Assembly (NCBI RefSeq): GCF_003990335.1 | Contig: NZ_CP034683.1 | Coordinates: 2,122,501 to 2,186,500 of the forward strand | DNA: 64,000 nt | Direction of reading: 5' to 3' | Source of the DNA: Rheinheimera mangrovi | GTDB taxonomy: Bacteria > Pseudomonadota > Gammaproteobacteria > Enterobacterales > Alteromonadaceae | Part shown: positions 16,782 through 26,454 of the stretch, piece after piece | How positions within the stretch are numbered: the first letter of the stretch is position 1 | How the letters are laid out: every line of letters begins with the position of its first letter | Made by a program: the position numbers and the translations under genes | The notes under the pieces: model-generated | What the model was told of the DNA's origin: nothing | Database searches by the model: none | Seen by the model: the letters and a program-made list of their open reading frames with translations, nothing else

Positions 16782-17990
16782 ATGAAAATTATTGATGCAA
16801 AAGTTATTGTGACCTGCCCGGGCAGGAACTTTGTCACTATTAAAATCACCACAGATCAGGGCCTGTATGGCATAGGGGATGCGACTCTTAATGGCCGTGA
16901 ACTGGCAGTTGCCAGTTATTTGCAGGATCACCTGATCCCTTGCCTGATTGGCCGTGATGCCAGTCGTATAGAAGATATCTGGCAGTTTTTTTATCGTGGT
17001 GCTTACTGGCGTCGTGGCCCTGTAGGTATGACAGCTATTGCCGCCATAGACGTGGCGCTGTGGGACATTAAAGCCAAAGCCGCCAATATGCCGTTGTATC
17101 AGCTGTTGGGTGGTCGGAGCCGCGATGGTGTGATGGTCTATGGTCATGCCAATGGCCGTGATATCGAAGAAACAGTGGCTGAAGTAGGTCGTTATATCGA
17201 TATGGGCTACAAAGCGATCCGGGCTCAAACCGGTGTGCCTGGCCTTGCCAGTACTTATGGTGTATCCGGCGATAAAATGTATTACGAACCAGCGGATGGC
17301 AACCTGCCGACTGAAAACCTTTGGTCGACCAGCAAGTATTTAAACTCTGTGCCTAAACTGTTTGAAACTCTGCGCGACACTTATGGTTTTGAGCATCACT
17401 TATTACACGACACCCATCATCGCTTAACACCTATTGAAGCTGCGCAACTGGGTAAGTCGTTAGAGCCCTACAAATTATTCTGGCTGGAAGATGCCGTACC
17501 TGCTGAACTGCAGGAAGGTTTCCGTTTATTCCGTCACCATACCACCACTCCTATTGCTGTTGGCGAAGTGTTTTCTTCTATTCATGACTGCCAGCAACTG
17601 ATCAGCGAACAGCTGATTGACTATATCCGCACCACCATAGTCCACGGAGGCGGTATCACGCATTTACGTCGTATTGCTCATCTGGCTGAGCTGTATCATG
17701 TTCGCACTGGTTTCCATGGCGCGACCGATTTAAGCCCTGTGACTATGGGCGCTGCGCTGCACTTTGACACCTGGGTGCCCAACTTTGGTATTCAGGAATA
17801 TATGCGTCATACACCGGAAACCGATGCTGTGTTCCCGCATGACTATCACTTTGATAATGGCTATCTGAAAATTGGTGAAACACCAGGTCATGGTGTGGAT
17901 ATTGATGAAGCTTTGGCCGCCAAATACCCTTATCAACGTGCTTATCTGCCGGTAAACCGGTTAGAAGACGGCACCATGTTTAACTGGTAA
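16782..17990 (+). CDS. manD: D-mannonate dehydratase ManD (enolase superfamily, RspA type)
   Basis: A 402-residue enolase-superfamily protein that reads like ManD throughout: the start [33 protein letters not shown], then the barrel with metal ligands in H-D-T-H-H-R, W-L-E-D-A-V-P and A-V-G-E-V-F, and the C-terminal H-G-A-T-D-L-S-P-V. ManD converts D-mannonate to 2-keto-3-deoxygluconate (KDG); some members of the family are less active or use D-gluconate. The next gene is a KDG kinase, which supports the KDG route. Expression is probably controlled by the GntR boxes just upstream. AGAGGA lies about 14 bases before the ATG, a long spacing. Confidence 0.9.
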   Translation: MKIIDAKVIVTCPGRNFVTIKITTDQGLYGIGDATLNGRELAVASYLQDHLIPCLIGRDASRIEDIWQFFYRGAYWRRGPVGMTAIAAIDVALWDIKAKAANMPLYQLLGGRSRDGVMVYGHANGRDIEETVAEVGRYIDMGYKAIRAQTGVPGLASTYGVSGDKMYYEPADGNLPTENLWSTSKYLNSVPKLFETLRDTYGFEHHLLHDTHHRLTPIEAAQLGKSLEPYKLFWLEDAVPAELQEGFRLFRHHTTTPIAVGEVFSSIHDCQQLISEQLIDYIRTTIVHGGGITHLRRIAHLAELYHVRTGFHGATDLSPVTMGAALHFDTWVPNFGIQEYMRHTPETDAVFPHDYHFDNGYLKIGETPGHGVDIDEALAAKYPYQRAYLPVNRLEDGTMFNW

Positions 17991-18036
17991 TCAGCGTGGG
18001 CTGTTCAACCTTATTCCCGCCACAGCGGTGCTGTTT

Positions 18037-19017
18037 ATGATTGCTGTACTGGGCGAAGTAATGATTGAACTGGCTCCAGCCGGAGCCGGTTTATTGAAAA
18101 CCGGTGTGGCCGGAGATACCTACAACACAGCAGTGATGCTCAGCCAATTGGGTGCGCAAGTCTGTTATGCCACGGCTTTGGGGGATGACAACTTCAGCAC
18201 TGACATCCGCAGTGCTATGCAGCAGCACGGCTTAACAATCAGTGCTGTACTGACCTTAAAGGCGCAGCAACCGGGGCTTTATTGCATTAGCAATAGTGCC
18301 GATGGCGAGCGTAGTTTCAGTTATTGGCGTCAGCAATCCGCGGCGCGACAAGCTTTTCAATCCGGACTGTTATTTGAGCAGTTACTGCAGGCCATCAGCC
18401 ATTGCACAGATATCTACTGGAGCGGTATTACGTTGTCGTTAATGAGCGATGGGGTGTTGTCGCGCTGGCTGCTGTTTCTACAGCAACTGCGAAACCGTGG
18501 TGGCCGGGTTTATTTTGATACTAATTTTCGGGCTGCTTTATGGCAGGACCGAACCAGCAAGCTAGCAAGCTATCAGGCAGCTTTGCTGCACTGTGATTAT
18601 TTCCTGCCAAGTCTGGAGGATTGTCAGAGTATTTGGGAGTGCGACAGCCTGACTCAGGCGCTCGAGCTATTACAAAGCGAACTCCCTGTGTCCGGACCTG
18701 CACCTGTGGTTTGCCTGACAGCGCAACAGCAGGTGTTTTGGCTTGAAGCCGGCACTATTAAACAGTTCAGCCTGAAGTTCAGCGAACAGATGCTGGATGC
18801 CACGGGAGCTGGTGATGCCTTCAGCGGAGCCTTGATTGCAGCGCTGCAGCAGGGCTTAACTGCAGAGTCAGCAGTACAAATAGCTCATAGCGCAGCGAGT
18901 TTAGTGGTGCAGCATCAGGGTGCTATTTTGCCGGACTCTGTCTGGCCACAACTAAAACTGCGGCTGCTGCAACTGGGTTTACGGCCACAGCAAACACAGA
19001 GTGGGAGTTCTGTATGA
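18037..19017 (+). CDS. kdgK: 2-keto-3-deoxygluconate kinase-like PfkB sugar kinase
   Basis: A 326-residue ribokinase/PfkB-family kinase. It starts M-I-A-V-L-G-E-V-M-I-E-L, as KdgK proteins do, carries G-D-T-Y-N-T-A-V-M-L-S-Q-L-G near the N-terminus and the anion-hole motif D-A-T-G-A-G-D-A-F-S-G near the C-terminus. It should phosphorylate KDG from ManD to KDPG for the Entner-Doudoroff aldolase (not in the window). ATG 18037 is used; GTG 18028 is an in-frame alternative and neither has a strong RBS. Its stop overlaps the next ATG (ATGA), so it is coupled to the second kinase. Confidence 0.85.
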   Translation: MIAVLGEVMIELAPAGAGLLKTGVAGDTYNTAVMLSQLGAQVCYATALGDDNFSTDIRSAMQQHGLTISAVLTLKAQQPGLYCISNSADGERSFSYWRQQSAARQAFQSGLLFEQLLQAISHCTDIYWSGITLSLMSDGVLSRWLLFLQQLRNRGGRVYFDTNFRAALWQDRTSKLASYQAALLHCDYFLPSLEDCQSIWECDSLTQALELLQSELPVSGPAPVVCLTAQQQVFWLEAGTIKQFSLKFSEQMLDATGAGDAFSGALIAALQQGLTAESAVQIAHSAASLVVQHQGAILPDSVWPQLKLRLLQLGLRPQQTQSGSSV

Positions 19018-19991
19018 GCAAAGTGATTTGTTTTGGTGAAGCGCTGATCGACTTTATCAGTGGCCAGAGCCTGTTTTCTGATGGTTTACAGTTGCCCCAG
19101 TTCGGCCAGTATCCAGGTGGAGCTCCGGCCAATGCGGCAGTAGCTGTCGCCAAATTAGGTGGCAACGCCAGTTTTGTTGGTCAGGTTGGCCGGGACCTGT
19201 TTGGCGATTTCCTTAAAACTGCGTTACAGCATTATGGCGTCGACACCAGTGCTTTGGCGCAACATGCCACAGCCAAAACCGCTTTGGCTTTTGTCGCACA
19301 TGATGACAAGGGCGAGCGTAGTTTTTCCTTTTATCGTGATGCCTCGGCCGATTTGTTGTTCAGCAAGGCGCAAATAACCCCGCAACTATTTGAGGGTGGC
19401 AAAGTGCTGCATTTTTGCAGCAATACGCTGGTAGAACCTGCCATAGCTGAAGTAACAGCTGAATTGATGCGTCAGGCTAAAAGTCGGGGGCTTTGGTTAA
19501 GCTTTGATGTCAATTTACGCCATAACTTATGGTTTGAAGGCCAGGCCAATACCGGATTGGTGCGCCGTTTTGTCGCACAAGTCGATATTCTGAAGTTCTC
19601 TTTGGACGAGATCCTTTATTTATTAAACGACACCAGCATGGACATTCCGGCTTATGTGCAGCAACTGCTGAGCGATAAAGCGCAGCTGGTGGTGATTACC
19701 CATGACGATAAACCACTGCAGTACTTCAGCCGTTATGCGCAGGGAGTATTGCCTGTGCCGCAAGTACAGGTGGTGGATACCACTTGTGGCGGTGACGCTT
19801 TTAGTGGTGGTTTGTTATATCAGCTTTGTCAGCTCAATGATTTGGACAGTTTTTGTCAGTCCGATCCTGCACTCCAACACACATTAAATTTTGCCGCCCG
19901 GTGTGGTGCTCATGCAGTCACAAGGCCTGGCGCTTTTCCGGCTCTGCCTGTGCTGGCTGATGTGGCGTCAGCAAGGGTTACAGAAGAATAA
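19014..19991 (+). CDS. fructokinase-like PfkB sugar kinase
   Basis: A 325-residue PfkB-family kinase resembling fructokinases: V-I-C-F-G-E-A-L-I-D-F, G-G-A-P-A-N-A-A-V-A-V-A-K-L-G, G-D-F-L. The C-terminal catalytic motif reads D-T-T-C-G-G-D-A-F-S-G-G instead of the usual D-T-T-G-A-G-D-A-F; the catalytic Asp is kept but two small anion-hole residues differ. Next to a mannose isomerase it would phosphorylate fructose to fructose-6-phosphate. It overlaps kdgK by four bases and precedes the isomerase by ten bases. Specificity is inferred from context. Confidence 0.82.
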   Translation: MSKVICFGEALIDFISGQSLFSDGLQLPQFGQYPGGAPANAAVAVAKLGGNASFVGQVGRDLFGDFLKTALQHYGVDTSALAQHATAKTALAFVAHDDKGERSFSFYRDASADLLFSKAQITPQLFEGGKVLHFCSNTLVEPAIAEVTAELMRQAKSRGLWLSFDVNLRHNLWFEGQANTGLVRRFVAQVDILKFSLDEILYLLNDTSMDIPAYVQQLLSDKAQLVVITHDDKPLQYFSRYAQGVLPVPQVQVVDTTCGGDAFSGGLLYQLCQLNDLDSFCQSDPALQHTLNFAARCGAHAVTRPGAFPALPVLADVASARVTEE

Positions 19992-20001
19992 GGATTTAAC
20001 G

Positions 20002-21201
20002 ATGCAACAACAGGTTATTCAGGCTTTAACAAAGCCCTACAGCAGAGATTTTCTGCTATCGCATTGTCGCGACATTCTGGCGTTTTACGATGCACGAGTA
20101 ATAGACCCGACAGGCGGGTTTTTCCATAACTATCTGGATAACGGCACGCTGTTTAATCCGGGTTTTCGCCAATTGGTCAGCAGCACCCGGCTGATTGTCA
20201 ACTACGCCCGCGCCAGCCAGGTACTGAAAGAGCCAGGCTATATGGACTATGCATTACATGGCCTGAAGTATCTCGAAAACGTGCACTGGCAGGCTCAAAC
20301 CCGTTCTTACGCCTGGACTTTACAGGATCATCAGCCGCTGGATATGACGCAGCAAGCTTATGGTTATGCCTTTGTGTTGTTGGCTTATGCTGCTGTACAT
20401 AAAGCTGGCGTGGCGGACAGAGCTGCAAAAATGAGTGAAACCTATGAGCTGCTGCAGCAGCGTTTCTGGCAGGACGAGTTTGGCCTTTATGCCGATGAAA
20501 TCAGTGCTGAGGGTGTCATGAGTTCGTATCGGGGCCAGAACGCCAATATGCATTTATGCGAAGCCATGATTGCTGCTTATGACGCCACAGGCGAGCAGCG
20601 TTATTTGGAGAAAGCCAAGCAGATTGCCTACAACATTACAGTACGGCAGGCCGGTTTGACCGACGGTCTGGTGTGGGAGCATTACGACGTTCAGTTCCAG
20701 CCAGACTGGGATTACAACAAAGCCGATCCTAAAAACTTGTATCGCCCCTGGGGTTTTCAACCTGGTCATCAGACCGAGTGGAGCAAATTACTGCTGCTTA
20801 TTCACCGTTTTTCGCCTGACGCAGCTTTGGTCGAAAAAGCCAGTAGCCTGTTTGATCGTGCTTTTGCCACGGCATGGGACTCAGAGCATGGCGGTCTGAT
20901 TTATGGCTACGACCCCCAAGGCAATTGGTGTGATGACGACAAGTATTTTTGGGTGCAAGCCGAGAGTTTTGCCGCTGCAGCTTTGCTCTATCAGCAAAAA
21001 GAAGAACCTAAGTATCTGCAAGCCTATGAGCAGTTATGGAGCTACAGCTGGCAGCATTTTGTTGACCATCAATACGGCGCCTGGTTTCGCGTACTGACGC
21101 GGGATAACCGCAAGTACTCCAATGAAAAAAGCAGCGCTGGTGCCAAGTGTGATTACCACACGCTGTGCGCTTGTTTTGATGTACTGGCGGCAATGCCATA
21201 A
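20002..21201 (+). CDS. manI: AGE-family epimerase/isomerase, probable D-mannose isomerase
   Basis: A 399-residue (alpha/alpha)6-barrel protein of the N-acylglucosamine 2-epimerase family. The spaced histidines used in catalysis are seen in N-M-H-L-C-E-A-M, G-H-Q-T-E-W and C-D-Y-H-T-L-C-A. In this family the group with a nearby fructokinase and sugar porter usually interconverts mannose and fructose. The ATG at 20002 follows AAGGATTTAACG; a longer in-frame extension overlaps the kinase gene and lacks homology. It lies between the kinase and an MFS sugar porter in a tight operon. Cellobiose 2-epimerase activity is an alternative. Confidence 0.85.
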   Translation: MQQQVIQALTKPYSRDFLLSHCRDILAFYDARVIDPTGGFFHNYLDNGTLFNPGFRQLVSSTRLIVNYARASQVLKEPGYMDYALHGLKYLENVHWQAQTRSYAWTLQDHQPLDMTQQAYGYAFVLLAYAAVHKAGVADRAAKMSETYELLQQRFWQDEFGLYADEISAEGVMSSYRGQNANMHLCEAMIAAYDATGEQRYLEKAKQIAYNITVRQAGLTDGLVWEHYDVQFQPDWDYNKADPKNLYRPWGFQPGHQTEWSKLLLLIHRFSPDAALVEKASSLFDRAFATAWDSEHGGLIYGYDPQGNWCDDDKYFWVQAESFAAAALLYQQKEEPKYLQAYEQLWSYSWQHFVDHQYGAWFRVLTRDNRKYSNEKSSAGAKCDYHTLCACFDVLAAMP

Positions 21202-21213
21202 CAGAGGTTATTT

Positions 21214-22437
21214 ATGCAAATTCATACATCAGCTGCAGTCACAGGCGAAGCGTCGGGCCAATTTAATGCGCGTTTTGCCTTTTGGGCTATGACATCGCTG
21301 TTTTTTATCTGGGGCTTTATTACGGCACTGAATGATATTTTATTGCCTTATCTGAAAGGGGCTTTTTCATTAAGTTACCTGCAGGCAGCTTTGGTGCAGT
21401 TCTGCTTTTTTGGTGCTTATTTTATTGTGTCGCCGCTGGCTGGCAGGCTGCTGGAAAAAGTGGGCTACAGAAACGGTATTCTGACCGGTTTACTCACTAT
21501 TGCCGTCGGTTGTTGTCTATTTTACCCAGCGGCAGAACTGGGTTTATACAGCTTCTTTTTGCTGGCGTTATTTGTACTGGCGTCCGGCATTACAGTATTG
21601 CAGGTGTCGGCGAATCCTTATGTGGCGGTACTGGGTGATGAGCAGCATGCGGCCAGTCGCTTGAGTCTGGCGCAGGCGGTCAATTCAGTGGGCCATACAG
21701 CCGGGCCTTTATTTGGTGCTGTACTTATTCTGGCGGCAACGGGGGAGGCTGGTTCTTCCAAATCTGTGCAACTGCCTTATCTGTTACTGGCCAGCGTTTT
21801 AGTCGTCACGGCCCTGGTGTTTTACCGGCTGCGTTTGCCTGATATCCAACAATCTGCTGAAGAACAACAGACAGAGGCCTTTCGCATAAGGCGTTTTCCA
21901 CAGCTGAAATTTGGTGTGCTGGCGATCTTTTTATATGTAGGCGCTGAAGTGGCAGTAGGTAGCTACCTGGTCAATCTGTTTATGCAGCTTGGGATCAGCG
22001 GTATGACCGAAGTGACGGCGGGCGCTATGGTGTCTTATTACTGGGGCGCAGCTATGGTTGGGCGTTTTGTCGGGGCTGGCCTGATGCGTTTTATTAAACC
22101 GACCAGTTTATTAGCACTGAATTCCGCTCTGGCAGTGGCCATGATCCTGCTGGCAGTGAATAGCAGCGGAGACTTTGCCATGTGGACCATTCTGGCCGTC
22201 GGCTTTTTTAACTCCATTATGTTTCCAACCATTTTTACTTTGGCTATCCGCGGTCTTGCTCAGCATACAGGCCGGGCTTCGGGGTATTTGTGTCAGGGCA
22301 TAGTGGGTGGCGCTGTATTGCCATTGTTGCAGGGCGTTGCGGCCGATTTAACCTCAGTGCAGTGGAGCTTTCTGGTGCCTGCTTGTTGTTATGTCTACAT
22401 AGCCTGGTATGCGTTGGTGGGGTCGAAACCAGGTTAA
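21214..22437 (+). CDS. MFS sugar:H+ symporter, FucP/GluP family
   Basis: A 407-residue, 12-helix porter with the FucP-family marks F-F-I-W-G-F-I-T-A-L-N-D-I-L near the N-terminus and Q-V-S-A-N-P-Y-V-A-V-L-G after helix 4, and S-I-M-F-P-T-I-F in the second half. It should import a hexose, probably mannose or fructose, across the inner membrane. It starts 12 bases after the isomerase and ends the metabolic operon begun by manD. A GlcNAc-type paralogue is found at 39717-41048. Confidence 0.88.
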   Translation: MQIHTSAAVTGEASGQFNARFAFWAMTSLFFIWGFITALNDILLPYLKGAFSLSYLQAALVQFCFFGAYFIVSPLAGRLLEKVGYRNGILTGLLTIAVGCCLFYPAAELGLYSFFLLALFVLASGITVLQVSANPYVAVLGDEQHAASRLSLAQAVNSVGHTAGPLFGAVLILAATGEAGSSKSVQLPYLLLASVLVVTALVFYRLRLPDIQQSAEEQQTEAFRIRRFPQLKFGVLAIFLYVGAEVAVGSYLVNLFMQLGISGMTEVTAGAMVSYYWGAAMVGRFVGAGLMRFIKPTSLLALNSALAVAMILLAVNSSGDFAMWTILAVGFFNSIMFPTIFTLAIRGLAQHTGRASGYLCQGIVGGAVLPLLQGVAADLTSVQWSFLVPACCYVYIAWYALVGSKPG

Positions 22438-22795
22438 CTCTGTACATTTGGCGATACAGTTTGGATTTCTTGACGAAAAGCTATATATCAAGCTGTTGAT
22501 ACCGGTGTCATTGTTTTGTTGTAAGCAGATATTTCAATTTTAAAAAGTTGGTTGCAGGTTCTGAGTCAAACGCTGTTTTTATGAAGTGAAAAACCATTAA
22601 TACATTGATTTATATAAACTAACCACATTTATTACGCAGTTGTGAAGCAATGGTCACAACAGAGTTGTTCCTGAGTTATATAGTTTTAGTTTTGCTGTTT
22701 TTAGAAAGTTAGGAGAAAAATTGCTCAACATATTGACACCGGTGTCAGTAATTGACTAAGTTAAGTTGCTAGAAAAAAAAACAACAGGGGTAGAC
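22438..22795 (+). promoter_or_regulatory. TonB-receptor leader with two LacI-type operators
   Basis: A 358-bp gap. TGATACCGGTGTCA (22497-22510, one mismatch from perfect) and TGACACCGGTGTCA (22734-22747, perfect palindrome) are copies of the operator before the ABC importer. The second overlaps a -35-like TTGACA (22733-22738); a -10 is weak (CTAAGT near 22756). The centres are 237 bp apart, so repression by looping is possible. No gene is visible in the gap. Confidence 0.75.
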
Positions 22796-25492
22796 ATGAA
22801 AAATTATAAAAAAACAGCACTGTCGCTGGCTGTACTCAGCACACTGACAGCGGGTTTCCAAAGCACTGCAATAGCGCAGGAAAAGGAAGCTGATACAGAA
22901 GTGATCGAAGTTCGTGGTTTTCGTAACTCAGTAATTAAAGCCAAAGATTTAAAACGTGAAGCTATGATTGCTCAGGACTCTATTGTTGCTGAGGACATTG
23001 CTGATTTTCCGGATTTAAACCTGGCAGATTCGTTGCAACGTGTGCCTGGTGTAGCGATCACCCGTGAAGGTGGTGAAGGCCGCCAAATCTCATTACGCGG
23101 CTTAGGCCCGGATTTTACCCGAGTACAGGTCAATGGTATGGAGGCGTTGGGGACGTCGTCATCACCTATGGACAGCCGCGGTGCTGTAGGCCGGTCTCGT
23201 GCTTTTGACTTTAATATTTTTGCGTCTGAATTATTTAACCAAATCGACGTGAAAAAATCCTATTCTTCCGACCAGGAAGAAGGTGGTATTGGCGGTACCG
23301 TGAATTTACGTACTGCCAAGCCTTTTGACTATGACGGTTTTCAGGGCGCGGTAGCAGGTAGTTTAGGTACTAACACCAATGCCGAGGAAACCAACCCACG
23401 TATCGCCGGTATGATTTCTAATACCTGGGGTGATTTTGGTGCTTTGGCTTCAGTAGCTTATAGTCAGAAAAACTCCAGTGAATACGGTTCTAACACCTAC
23501 CGTTGGCGCCAGGTTCGTGCCACCAATGGCATTAGCGACTCAGTAGACGCTGATACAGCAGCCAAAGCCGCAGCGGGTGAGCTATGGTTTGCCCGTGGTA
23601 ACCGCTATTCAGTCTGGAACAATGATCAGGAACGTTTGGGTGTCACCACAGCGCTGCAATATCGTCCAAGCAATGACTTGAAATTTGCCTTGGAACTGAT
23701 GCATGGCCGGCTGGAAAATACGCTGGACGAACACCATATTTCCACCGGTGGCTCAAGCAGCACGGCTTTAGGCCGCATTGAAGCTCTGGACTACATTGAC
23801 AATAACGGCGATTTGGAAGTGGTCAAAGCAACTTTCAGTAATTCAACTATCCGCACTGAAAACCGCGCTGATTACAACGAATCAGTCTTTAATCAAATTA
23901 CTTTTAATACGGACTGGCAAATCAACGACAAATTGGGCATGAAGTTCCAGTTAGGCACCAGCTCATCAGATTATGATCAGCCAAAAGTCGATAAGGTGAA
24001 CCTGACTCGCCGGGGTGGTATTACTACAGACTACACAGTAGACCGTTTTTATGGTCAGCACAGTTATGACTTTGATCCAGCTGATATGGCAGGTTGGACT
24101 GTAAAAGACATTTACTTCCGCGAAGATTACATCGCCACTGATTTCGATAACGGCAAACTGGATTTTGACTACTCATTAGATGACGCTGGAATCATCAGCT
24201 TTGGTGCAAACTATAAAAAGTTCAGTAACAGTGGCAATAACCGAGAAGACGCAGGTTATGTCGAAACCAAAGCAACTCCGCTGAATAATGGCGTAAAAAC
24301 CATTTCTGATGCAGTGTCTAATGTGTACTCCGGCCACCCTTACATTTCCTGGGTGCAGGCTGATGTGGATGAGCTGCAGAAGTTTTATGGTATTCACAAT
24401 TTAGCACTGGGCGAAGATAAGATCATTCAGACCAACTCTTACACTGTGGAAGAAGAAACCAGTAGTTTTTACAGCCAGTACAGTTGGGACTCTATGATTG
24501 CTGGTAAAACTCTGCGTGGTAGCGTCGGAGCACGTTATTACAAAACATCTTTAACTTCTAAAGGTGTGTCACAAGGTCAGAATGTCACCATAGAGCGCGA
24601 TTATTCTGATGTATTACCAACGTTAAACCTGGTCTATGAGCTGGATGATGAGTTGTTATTACGTTTTGGTGCCAGTAAAAACCTGACCCGTCCTTCGCTG
24701 AATGCAATTTCAGTATCAGCAAACGTGGCGCAGATGACGGGCTCGCCGGGTGAGGTGGGTAAAATTACTATTGGTAATCCGGATCTGAAACCTTTTGAGT
24801 CCACCAACTTTGATTTGGCGTTGGAACAGTACTTTGAAGGCGTAGGTTCTTTATCTGCCGCTGTATTCTGGAAAGATATTGAAAACTTTATAGTGACAGA
24901 AGTAGAAACTAAAAAGTTCAGCGAAATGGGCTTGCCGGAAAGTCTGTTACCTAACGGCGCGACTGTGGATTCGTTGTTTGATATCACGTCTCCACAAAAC
25001 TCAGATTCATCCACCATCAAAGGTGCAGAACTGGCGTTCCAGCGTGATTTCGACTTTTTACCAGCACCATTTAATCAAATGGGGATGATTGCTAACTATA
25101 CCTGGGTTGATGGCACCACTTTGTATCGTAACGTGCAGGGTACTGGTCTGGATCAGGTGAAAAGCTTCCCTGGCTTATCCAAACAAAGCTATAACCTGAC
25201 GTTCTACTACGAAACTGATACCTGGGGTGGTCGTGTAGCCGGTGCTCATCGCAGCGATTACATCAACTCAGTGGAAGGTGGCCTGCGTGACCATGATGAA
25301 AGTGGTTTCCATGCAACAACCTACATAGACTTCTCTGCGTTCTACAAAGTAAGTGAAGCCTTAAAGCTGAGTATTGAAGCTATCAACCTGACCAACCAGC
25401 GCGAAGAGCAATACAGCGATTCGAATGACCGTTTGTACAACACCACCACCAGTGGTCGTACTTACATGATTGGTATGGCGTATAAGTTTTGA
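22796..25492 (+). CDS. TonB-dependent outer-membrane receptor, Xanthomonas/Caulobacter-type
   Basis: An 898-residue receptor with a signal peptide ending A-I-A-Q, a TonB-box-like E-V-I-E-V-R-G, a plug domain (D-F-P-D-L-N-L-A-D-S-L-Q-R-V-P-G-V, I-S-L-R-G-L-G-P-D-F-T-R) and a beta barrel closing with an aromatic residue in M-A-Y-K-F. This large-receptor class carries oligosaccharides across the outer membrane with energy from TonB. ATG 22796 is preceded by AGGGG; an upstream TTG (22766) would extend an already complete signal peptide. The same LacI-type operator stands before this gene and before the ABC importer, so outer- and inner-membrane uptake look co-regulated. Confidence 0.93.
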   Translation: MKNYKKTALSLAVLSTLTAGFQSTAIAQEKEADTEVIEVRGFRNSVIKAKDLKREAMIAQDSIVAEDIADFPDLNLADSLQRVPGVAITREGGEGRQISLRGLGPDFTRVQVNGMEALGTSSSPMDSRGAVGRSRAFDFNIFASELFNQIDVKKSYSSDQEEGGIGGTVNLRTAKPFDYDGFQGAVAGSLGTNTNAEETNPRIAGMISNTWGDFGALASVAYSQKNSSEYGSNTYRWRQVRATNGISDSVDADTAAKAAAGELWFARGNRYSVWNNDQERLGVTTALQYRPSNDLKFALELMHGRLENTLDEHHISTGGSSSTALGRIEALDYIDNNGDLEVVKATFSNSTIRTENRADYNESVFNQITFNTDWQINDKLGMKFQLGTSSSDYDQPKVDKVNLTRRGGITTDYTVDRFYGQHSYDFDPADMAGWTVKDIYFREDYIATDFDNGKLDFDYSLDDAGIISFGANYKKFSNSGNNREDAGYVETKATPLNNGVKTISDAVSNVYSGHPYISWVQADVDELQKFYGIHNLALGEDKIIQTNSYTVEEETSSFYSQYSWDSMIAGKTLRGSVGARYYKTSLTSKGVSQGQNVTIERDYSDVLPTLNLVYELDDELLLRFGASKNLTRPSLNAISVSANVAQMTGSPGEVGKITIGNPDLKPFESTNFDLALEQYFEGVGSLSAAVFWKDIENFIVTEVETKKFSEMGLPESLLPNGATVDSLFDITSPQNSDSSTIKGAELAFQRDFDFLPAPFNQMGMIANYTWVDGTTLYRNVQGTGLDQVKSFPGLSKQSYNLTFYYETDTWGGRVAGAHRSDYINSVEGGLRDHDESGFHATTYIDFSAFYKVSEALKLSIEAINLTNQREEQYSDSNDRLYNTTTSGRTYMIGMAYKF

Positions 25493-25498
25493 TGTGCC

Positions 25499-25532
25499 GG
25501 GGTCAGAGCTTTTTGCTCTGACCCCTTTATTT
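25499..25532 (+). terminator. strong rho-independent terminator after the TonB receptor
   Basis: GGGGTCAGAGC and GCTCTGACCCC pair perfectly (11 bp) around TTTTT, then TTTATTTTTT follows. It sits between convergent genes; the minus side has no T-run, so it mainly serves the receptor gene. Confidence 0.88.
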
Positions 25533-25533
25533 T

Positions 25534-26454
25534 TTATTTGATTATTATCGGCAGAATAGAACCATCTTTTGCATACTGCAGTTCAGTAAAACGTATTGTT
25601 CTTTTATGATCGCCTCCGCCTGACGCAGAACCATCATGATAAAAGAAATAGCTTTTGCCATCTTTTTCTATAATAGCCTGATGATTGGTTGATATAGGCA
25701 AGTAATCAAATACAACACCACGATACGTAAAGGGACCCATAGGGTTGTTGCCAGTGGCGTAAACAATTTGTCCTGGCCAGCCTGTAGAGAAAGTAAAATA
25801 ATACGTACCATTGTGTTCATGTAAATAGGGTGCTTCACCATATTTCTTTTTCTTATCATCTTCAGGAAAACCCTGAATGATAATGTCCTGAATATCGCCA
25901 TCCAGTTGTTGCATGTTTTCTTTTAATTTCACAACTTTAGGAATTCGGGTGCCAAAATATAAATAGGTCTGGCCATCTTTATCAATAAAAACCATAGGAT
26001 CTATAGGTTCTGCGCCTGCATTGGCGTCACGCGGCGTTTCAATTAAAGCTTTACCGAGCGGGTCTTTAAAACCTGTAAAAGGCTTATCGCTGACGGCAAC
26101 CCCTATTTGTTTGCCGCCGACAGGTGCAAAAAAGTAAAACTTGCCATTGCGCTCAATAGCTCCCGGCGCCCAGGCTTTGGCTGTTTTTTCTGCCCATGCA
26201 AAGACGGAGATATCTAAAAACGAGCCCTCATCCTGCCAGCTTTCTAAGTCGGCTGAAGAAAATAACCGCCAGTCGGTAGAGTCCCAATAAGTGCCACTGT
26301 TGTCTTGATCGTTGGTGGCGTATAAATAATATTTTCCAGCAAAAAAATGAATAGAAGGGTCGGCACTGAAACGTTCTGATATTAATGTTTCGGCACTGGC
26401 AGGCATAAAAGCCAGCATGATAGAAAGTGCCAGACAACAGGATCGTTTTTTCAT
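25534..26454 (-). CDS. secreted GH43-family glycoside hydrolase
   Basis: A 306-residue five-bladed propeller enzyme with a signal peptide (cleavage near A-S-A-E). The GH43 triad is visible: general base D32 in S-A-D-P-S-I-H, pKa modulator D152 in P-I-D-P-M-V-F, acid E207 in Y-G-E-A-P-Y-L. The length means the catalytic domain alone, without a C-terminal sandwich domain. GH43 acts on arabinose- or xylose-containing glycans, and some members on galactans. ATG 26454 is placed nine bases from GAGGTGA; an ATG six bases upstream is possible. It faces the TonB receptor across a terminator. A role beside mannosidase genes suggests a branched substrate (inference). Confidence 0.88.
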   Translation of the reverse strand: MKKRSCCLALSIMLAFMPASAETLISERFSADPSIHFFAGKYYLYATNDQDNSGTYWDSTDWRLFSSADLESWQDEGSFLDISVFAWAEKTAKAWAPGAIERNGKFYFFAPVGGKQIGVAVSDKPFTGFKDPLGKALIETPRDANAGAEPIDPMVFIDKDGQTYLYFGTRIPKVVKLKENMQQLDGDIQDIIIQGFPEDDKKKKYGEAPYLHEHNGTYYFTFSTGWPGQIVYATGNNPMGPFTYRGVVFDYLPISTNHQAIIEKDGKSYFFYHDGSASGGGDHKRTIRFTELQYAKDGSILPIIIK

